DNA of 64,000 nucleotides from Sipunculus nudus (taxonomy: Eukaryota; Annelida; Sipuncula; Golfingiida; Sipunculidae): assembly GCA_026874595.1 (NCBI GenBank), contig CM049312.1, forward strand, positions 51,647,429 to 51,711,428. Reading direction: 5' to 3'. The notes below the pieces were generated by a model, which ran no database searches, was not told the origin of the DNA, and saw only the letters and a list, made by a program, of their open reading frames with translations. Position 1 is the first letter of the stretch, and each line of letters starts with the position of its first letter. Below are positions 57,681 to 64,000 of this stretch, piece after piece. The translations under genes and the position numbers were made by a program.

Positions 57681-58226
57681 AAGTGCCTCCTATTCTAAAT
57701 AGGTCAACTGGGGGAGATGGGGCGATTTCTGTCGGGGCCCAGCTGGTACACATACATGCAGTTCCCGTCTGTGCTGGACAACATCTGTATTATTATTTCT
57801 GTCGATCTGGTTCACCTCACAATCCATACCAAGCAGGGCCTCCGAGAGAATATTTTAAAGGAGGTACAAAGGGTTTATCGGGCCCCCTCCCTATTGCTTG
57901 TTATTATATATAGCCATTGAGATTTACGGATTTAACCAATTATTATTTCTGTGTTTGGCTTAAACCCGAAACAATCTAGTTGTTAAAGCGGTACTAAAGA
58001 ATGGACTGCAAGAAAGGGATGTATTGTTTTTTCTCTGTTTAATACCATGTATATATTCTCATGTACATACTTCATCCATTATGACCAGTGGCGTCAATTT
58101 ATCTGAGATAAAAACGTTTGATAATAAATAAAACTATATATAGAGGCATATATATTTATCAACTTGACTATCTGACATTTGGAATCTCAAATGCTTCCAT
58201 ATACCTGGGTTGCCACAATAATAACT
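57678..58226. other. no recognisable feature
   Basis: Two overlapping open frames at 57683-57920 have no recognisable motif. Confidence 0.35.
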
Positions 58227-58478
58227 AGATGTGCATGAACGACACGAATGCCCCCGCCTGGAGCAAATCGGAAATATTTGTTAAAGTGGTGGGGTATACA
58301 TGAACTGAATACTGATGGATCAAGAAATGTATCATTGTCTTTTAATGATATAAAAATGTACAGTTAATGAAGACCAATGATGATGATGATAAGAAATTCC
58401 ATTAAATAACCAGGAGCCGTCAAACCATCATAAGGAGGTCAACCGGGACGAAACGCAAACTTGATCTGTGACTGGTTT
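58227..58478 (+). mobile_element. HINE-like element, family 2 (rearranged fragment)
   Basis: The 5' terminus (AACGACACGAATGCCCCCGC) matches 36036-36055. After about 150 bp of unrelated sequence, a monomer segment (CAGGAGCCGT, GGACGAAACGCAAACTTGAT) reappears at 58410-58478. The 3' end is missing. Confidence 0.65.
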
Positions 58479-58530
58479 TAATCTACGGAAGCGTATTGCT
58501 GCCACCTGGTTAAAGAAAAATAAATTATTT

Positions 58531-58611
58531 ATCTCGCACGTACGACATATTATCTCGTACGTACGACATATTATCTCGTACGTACGACATATCATCTCGT
58601 ACGTACGACAA
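58531..58611. repeat. four 21-bp repeats, each carrying the palindrome TCGTACGTACGA
   Basis: Unit ATCTCGTACGTACGACATAT(T) starts at 58531, 58552, 58573 and 58594. Three units have a perfect 12-bp palindrome, and the first has C for T. The array abuts the predicted LTR boundary at 58617. Confidence 0.8.
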
Positions 58612-58616
58612 ACTAT

Positions 58617-59364
58617 TGTTACGGAACCTAATATCAACAGATCATGTGTGTGATGAACATAAATTTTGCCAAGGAGATAAAAAAAATCAGATTCTGCAAC
58701 TCTATGCAGCGTGAAATGTCTAGGGGAATGAATAAAGAAGTCAGTGGTTTTTTTTGTTAACAAATAACTATAATTTATTCTTAAAACAACCCTAACATTA
58801 CAATACACTAAATCAATACAATGACACAGTATAACAGCAAATCAATACAATCACATAGTAAAATGAACAAAGTGCACAGTACCTGGATACAACCACTGTC
58901 ACAGCGATAAGTCCTTTAAAATGTATAAACCTGACGAACAGTTCACACAAATTCTCTCGGAGAATAACAGTCCAATGTAAAACTCTTGTAACAATCCAGA
59001 AAGTAAACTGAAGACCAAATCAAGAAGAAAATCTGAAGAAAATCTATAAGTACCGCATTTATCGGAATAGGTCCCACAAACTGACATACACGCTTCTGTG
59101 CCCGCTGAAATATTTTCTCACCTCTCTCTCTCGGCTCTAAAAAACAGCCCCCTATTTATAACTTTTCACCTCCAGCCGAGAACCTACCATTGCTCGAACA
59201 TTCTAAAGAATCTAACACAGTACACACGTTCAAAGAACATACCAGAACAAAGAACGCTTTGTATCTAGGGTTCAACCAATGCGGATTTAACCGAGCTTGC
59301 AACATCCGGCAAAGTTTTCTCAAAACTTTCTTTTTGCGATCACAATCACTAAATTATTACAACA
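58617..59364 (-). repeat. predicted 3' LTR of Gmr1-like element
   Basis: Boundaries are proposed from TGTTGTAATAAT (minus-strand start, ending at 59364) and CCGTAACA (minus-strand end, 58617). On the minus strand TATAAATA at 59160-59153 fits a promoter and AATAAA near 58775 fits a poly(A) signal. Without the 5' copy the limits are provisional. Confidence 0.4.
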
Positions 59365-59416
59365 TTTCAAAACCATCATATTTACAACATTACATAAACA
59401 TCTCGTTTACAACATT

Positions 59417-59850
59417 TCATAAACATTTCGATAAGCAATCAGCAAGTACATTGTCTTTCCCTTTAATGTGTTTGATTTCAAGGTTGTAATCTTGTAAGAA
59501 CAAACTCCATCTCAATAATCTTTGATTTTTACACTTCAACTTGTTCATGAACGTGAGGGGATTGTGATCACTGAAGACAATGATAGGCCTGACTGATGAT
59601 GTAACATAAACTTCAAAATGTTGCATTGCCAAAATCAAAGCCAAACATTCTTTTTCAATAGTGGAGTAGTTTTTCTGGTTTGCATTAAACTTTCTTGAGA
59701 AATAACAAATTGGATGATCTATGCCATCATTGCCTTCTTGTAACAACACAGCAACAGCAGCAGTATCACTAGTATCTACAGCTAACTTAAAAGTTACAGA
59801 AAAGTCTGGAGCTACCGAAACTGGTGAACTCTGCAGAATTGCTTTCAAAT
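59417..59850 (-). pseudogene. RNase H of Gmr1-like element
   Basis: LAVDTSDTAAVAVLLQEGND contains the first catalytic Asp, YFSRKF and STIEKECLALILAMQHFEVY the Glu helix, FSDHNPLTF the next Asp, and IKGKDNVLADCLSK closes the domain. The open frame is continuous for about 140 codons and overlaps the end of the RT frame by a shift. Confidence 0.88.
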
Positions 59851-60830
59851 TCTGAAATGCTTTTCACACTGAACATTCCATACAAACTTTTGTTTCTTCT
59901 TTAACAAATTAGTCAAAGGTTCTGCTACAGCAGAAAAATGTGGACAAAACTTCCTGTAGTATCCAACCATACCAAGAAAACGCATTATTTGCTTTTTGTT
60001 TACTGGTCTAGGAAATGCAGAAATAGCACTTATTTTAGCATCAACAGGTTTTACTTGACCCTGCCATACAATATGACCCAAAAATGTTACTTCTGCATGA
60101 CAAAACTCAGATTTCACTAAGTTGACGGTCAGACGTGCTTCACTGAGTCTTTCGAAGAGGTCACGAAGAATTTGCAGATGTTTCTCCCAAGTGTCGCTGT
60201 ACACGATGAGGTCATCAATATATGCGTCGCAGCCCTGAATGTCCTTGACAACCATATGGATGAGGCGCTGGTACGTGGCTGGCAAGTTCTTCATGCCAAA
60301 CGGCATAACTTTATACTGGTACAGTCCTGTCCTTGTGGCGTCACAAATGCGGACAGTTCTTTCGCTCGTTCTGTCAGCGGAACTTGCCAGAATTCTTTTA
60401 GCAAATCAAACTTGGAAACATATCTGGAGTTACCGACTCTATCAATACAATCATCGATCCTCAGAATCGGGAACGTGTCAGTCTTGGTAAAAGAGTTCAG
60501 TTTTCGATCATCTGTGCAAATACAGTAACTTCCATCAGGTTTTGGCACAAGAATACATGGTGAACTCCAGTTACTGTTACTAGGTTCAATAAAATCATTG
60601 TCCAGCAAATATTGAATCTCATCCTGTAGATACTTTTGCTTTTCTGGATTCAATCTATAAGGATGTTGCTTGACTGCGCTTGCCTCGCCAACATCGACGT
60701 CATGGTACAATATGTTAGTTTGGTTGGAATGTCACTAAACAAATGCTCATAATTCCGCAGCAGGTTCTTTAGGTCTTGTTGTTGTTGTGCGGTGAGGTGT
60801 GACAGTTGTTAAGCACGTCTGAGTTTTTTA
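59845..60830 (-). pseudogene. reverse transcriptase of Gmr1-like element
   Basis: Entry through KQHPYRLNPEKQKYLQDEIQ, then SSPCILVPKPDGSYCICTDD, KFDLLKEFWQVPLTERA (motif A), a frameshift near 60300, MPFGMKNLPATYQRL and the catalytic YIDDLIVYSDTWEKHL at 60211-60222. Thumb and connection follow (VTFLGHIVWQGQVKPVDAKI; FLGMVGYYRKFCPHFS). One Asp-containing motif is altered (DDRKLN for DYRKLN). The domain is otherwise well kept. Confidence 0.88.
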
Positions 60831-60867
60831 ATGGTATTGTACCACACTGAATGTCTACATCACACTT

Positions 60868-62060
60868 TCAATCAGTATCTACTTTAACTGGACCAGGGTC
60901 AGCGTTTACACAACTTACAGCAGTAACATTATGTACAACATCTGATGTGCTATTTCTGTAATAATATGGTTTCAACATGTTAACATGGCACAGTTGTTTC
61001 TTCTTACGCCTATCTGGTGTTAACAGTATGTAATTTAAATCACTGACTTTCTTTTCAACAATGTAAGGACCAATATACATAGCTTGCAGAGGTATGCCAG
61101 GGATTGGAAGTAAGGCAAGGACCTTTTCACCAGGCTCTAACGTTCTACTTACAGTGTGTTTGTCATACTTTGTTTTCATTTTACTTTGTGCAAATTTTAG
61201 ATTTGACTTTGCAATCTCACAAGCATTGGGTAGTTTAGTGCGAAAGTCTGAGACATACTGCAATAAACTAAGAGAATCAGGATTTTCACACAAGAGTTTT
61301 TCTTTAAGCAGTTTCAATGGAAGTTCGTTTCGCGGTCAATGTCCGAAAACTAGTTCAAAGGGACTGAAACCCAAGGACTCTTGAAAGGATTCTCTGACAG
61401 CAAACTGCAATAGGTGGATTCCTTCATCCCAGTCTTTCTGTGTGTCATAGCAATAAGTGCTGATCATGTTTTTTAATGTTTGGTGAAAACGCTCGAGGGC
61501 GCCCTGACTTTCAGGATGGTATGGCGAAGAGCTGTACTGTTTTATACCTAGCTCAAGCATAACTTGTTGGAATAAGCCAGACATAAAATTAGACCCTTGT
61601 TAGACTTGTCGGATTTTTGTAATCCAAACTTGGTCAGAGTTTTGACAACACTTTTGGCATTAATTTTGCGCAATGGTATTGCCTCAGGGAACCTGGTAGA
61701 TGTGCACATAATTGTCAGCAAGTATTCATGTGCAGATTTTGTTTTGGGAAGTGTTCCAACACAATCAACAATAATCCTACTGAATGGTTCCTCGAAAGCA
61801 GGAACAGGCCTAAGTGGGACCTTAGGAGGATTCTGATTGGGCTTGCCTACCATCTGGCATGTATGGCATGATTTACAATATTGTACAACATCTTTCCTGA
61901 GGTTAGGCCAATAGAAGTGTGTACTAACTTTCTGATAAATTTTATTTATAACTAAATGGCCAGACAAAGAAGCCTCATGTGCCATGCTTAGAATTTCATT
62001 GCGAAAGCTTTTGGGCATTACTATTTGATGTTTGATGGCCCACTCAAAGGTGGTCGCCAT
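60868..62060 (-). pseudogene. integrase of Gmr1-like element
   Basis: The zinc domain (MAHEASLSGHLVINKIYQKV; YCKSCHTCQ) is complete. The core has its first Asp in IIVDCVGTLPKTKS. The second, expected in an SDxGSxF motif, reads SNKG at 61599-61601, so Asp is Asn, and a 1-nt deletion follows at once. The Glu is in QGALERFHQTLK. The C-terminal GPY/F-type module (MYIGPYIVEKKVSDLNYIL) ends in CHVNMLKPYY. It lies upstream of RT. Confidence 0.88.
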
Positions 62061-63400
62061 TTACACATAAGCACTCCATTTTTGACATAGAAACAAACTG
62101 GGTTCTGTGACAGCTCATCTTTAGAAACTGCCCTGGGAAACAAAAATGAAATATCAGGGTCCCTATGCTGTTCCGCGATAAGTTCTGACCTTGAGAATGC
62201 TGTATCCTGTACGGGCGAGTCATTAGACGAGTCCCTAGTGACTCCCAGAGTGTTATCATCTGGACCATGATCCTCATGTGTGTTTTTCATGGCTATAGAT
62301 CTAGTTACAGCACATGAAGGATACAAACCAGGAAATTCCTGACTTTCCGTATCAGTGTCCTGATCATGTGACGGCTTTTCTGTCACTATTGGTACAGGCT
62401 GTACTTTATCACCTGCAACATCATTGCCTAGTAGCAACTGAATTCCCTTAAAGGGTAAAGTAGTTCTTATGCCCACAGTAATATTCCCAGAAATCAAATC
62501 TGACTTTAAATGGATACTGTGAAGCGAAAATGAAGTGTGCCTGTCTGAAAACACACCATTAACAAGTCCATGTGCACCAGTAAAGGACCTATTAGAAAAT
62601 GGCAAAGCGTTTGCTAACATGAGAGTCTGGCCTGAACCAGTGTCCCTAAAAATTCTAATAGGGGTAGAATCTGAAAAATCACTTGAAAGTGATACAAAAC
62701 CATCATGTATGAATGGCTCAAATAACTTCATTTCAGAGTCGGGAAAGGAATCTGCTACCTCAACCTCATCAAACAAAGAACTGACATTGACAGTATCAGT
62801 CATAAACTCTTTTTCAGAGTTATTTAAGGAATCTACATCCTTTTTATCATCAAACTCCTCATGGGAGTCAACAGAGGAATTTTCCTCATCAGAAACAAAC
62901 TTCTGTTTGTCATTAGAGGACCTGGCCTCATTTGAAATACTCTCGTAAGAGTCATAAAAGGACTTAGCCTTATTTAGAGAATACTCCTCGCAGGAGTCTT
63001 GAAAGGACCTAACCTTATTTAATTCCTCGCAGGAATCAACTGAGGTTTTTACCCCGCAATCTACGGATTCTTCTTTGGATTCAGACGGCACTTGGGCCTC
63101 CGTAGCATCAAACTCTTTACTAAAGTCAATAAAGGAGTTGTACCCCTTATTTACATGAAAAGAGCCTGGCTCTTGTACTATGCTATGCATAGATTTTGAA
63201 ACAAAACCAGGAGGTTTGCTATTTGGTCTATTCGCAAATTTCCAGCAGTCAGATATTAGATGACCTTCCTTCTTGTAGTAATTACAGATTTTCTTTAAAA
63301 ATGACTGGTCTTTGTTGGACTTGGACACAGTGGACGTGGACTGAGGTGTAGGTATGGGCTTTGCTGAACTATCAGGACTACTTGTACTGGGTGACTGCAC
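62021..63400 (-). pseudogene. zinc knuckle, acidic spacer and protease of Gmr1-like element
   Basis: A zinc-knuckle-like CNYYKKEGHLISDC (second Cys replaced by Tyr) is followed by a long Ser/Glu/Asp-rich spacer with repeated DSCEE/DSYES/DSHEE phrases. The protease has RIFRDTGSGQTLM and GIQLLLGNDVAG, the DTG and flap-side motifs. The frame is open for 459 codons, the longest uninterrupted frame in the window, and runs into the integrase zinc domain by a frame change. Confidence 0.82.
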
Positions 63401-63454
63401 TTTAAACTTCTTTTGACCATACTGAGTTACATTCTTGTTTGTGAATGACTGGTT

Positions 63455-64000
63455 TTATTTGCTAGTAAAGGACATTTTGTGTGTTAATGAATAATCATCA
63501 GCTAATTGAGCTGCAATGTCAAGTGTTTCAGGACTTTTCTCATCGAGAAAAGTTTTAACATCTGCGTTAATGCAGCGCTTAAATTCTTCAAGCAAAATCA
63601 ACTGGCGCAAATTGTCATAATCTTTCGTTACTTTTTTAGAACTACACCAGCGATCAAACAACTGCTTATTTGTCCTAGCAAATTCGACGTAGGTTTGTTC
63701 TTTGCGCTTTTCCCAATTTCTGAATTTCTGGCGGTACGCCTCTGGAACTAACTCATAACCTTTCAGGATAAACCGTTTTACCAGGTCATAGTCAGCAGCA
63801 GCTTCTACTGAAAGCTCTGTATTAATTTCTCTGGCCTTGCCAGTCAATACACTTTGTAACAGCATAGTCCATTTTTCCTTAGGCCATTTTAAATTTTCAG
63901 CTACCTTCTCAAAGTGTAAGAAATATTTATCAACCTCTTTTTTTTAAAAGGTGGGACATGTGTTTAGTAACATCAAAACTGTGAGTTGGGGCAGCACTTA
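63455..64000 (-). pseudogene. gag with SCAN-like capsid C-terminal domain
   Basis: The readable N-terminal block FLHFEKVAENLKWPKEKW (63900s) leads into LLQSVLTGKAREINTELSVE, then FRNWEKRKEQTYVEFARTNK, LFDRWCSSKKVTKDYDNLRQ and LILLEEFKRCINADVKTFLD. The last part has the helical pattern of the SCAN domain, which published work traces to Gmr1-like gag. The frame is open from 63865 to 63455 and continues toward the window edge in a second frame. Confidence 0.8.

Larger units (their letters stand above)
58617..64000 (-). mobile_element. Gmr1-like Ty3/gypsy retrotransposon, integrase before RT, open at right edge
   Basis: On the minus strand the order is gag (SCAN-like capsid), CCHC and protease, integrase, linker, RT and RNase H, then a predicted 3' LTR. 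The linker from integrase into RT (60710-60868, LLRNYEHLF-like) is readable, so the order is not a rearrangement. Integrase upstream of RT is known only in the Gmr1 group within Ty3/gypsy. Frameshifts separate the blocks and the integrase active site is damaged. The 5' LTR lies beyond the window. Confidence 0.85.

Overview
This is a eukaryotic window, most likely from a marine invertebrate and probably a bivalve mollusc. The evidence is one spliced animal gene (neuferricin/CYB5D2), a tRNA-derived SINE with a MetaSINE-like core, and dense layers of decayed LINEs, Ty3/gypsy elements, short inverted-repeat elements and two families of tandem-repeat-bearing Helentron/HINE-like elements. There are no prokaryotic-style operons, rRNA genes or CRISPR arrays. 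The species assignment is inference from repeat types only.

Layout. 0.25-4.3 kb: a LINE 3' end, a MITE with perfect 20-bp inverted ends, and a HINE-like element. 4.85-14.0 kb: the one convincing host gene, neuferricin, in four coding exons on the + strand. Intron 1 holds a 32-bp minisatellite, intron 2 a 3.5-kb HINE-like element and a SINE, and intron 3 a cluster of nine octamer motifs. 13.96-18.88 kb: a 4.9-kb minisatellite (about 58-bp units) that begins inside the last neuferricin codons and looks derived from them. 18.9-22.4 kb: mostly unassigned. 22.4-31.3 kb: a LINE RT fragment, then a + strand gypsy remnant with integrase upstream of RT (Gmr1-like order), whose 3' LTR is interrupted by a complete minus-strand Mag/K02A2.6-like gypsy element (LTRs 98.4% identical, TSD GTATA), which itself carries a LINE fragment.

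31.8-54.7 kb: one L1-like LINE (endonuclease, linker, RT, C-terminal zinc region) can be followed colinearly in six pieces. The gaps hold a TIR element (33.7-34.2), a short hAT-like MITE (34.7-34.9), a 2.6-kb TIR element containing another HINE-like family (35.5-38.1), a 13-kb stretch (38.4-51.6) with a hAT/ZMYM1-like transposase remnant, a GC-rich TIR element, two other LINEs and a large HINE-like element, and an LTR-like insertion (53.0-53.8). 54.7-58.2 kb: largely unassigned, with a gypsy RT scrap and a TC microsatellite. 58.6-64.0 kb: a minus-strand Gmr1-like gypsy element running off the right edge, in the order SCAN-like gag, zinc knuckle/protease, integrase, RT, RNase H.

The window is a nested-transposon landscape around one conserved gene. 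The most interesting points are the minisatellite born from a gene's stop-codon region, two gypsy elements with integrase-before-RT order (one with a SCAN-like capsid), a TE-borne array of nuclear-receptor sites, and the two HINE-like families with shared architecture.
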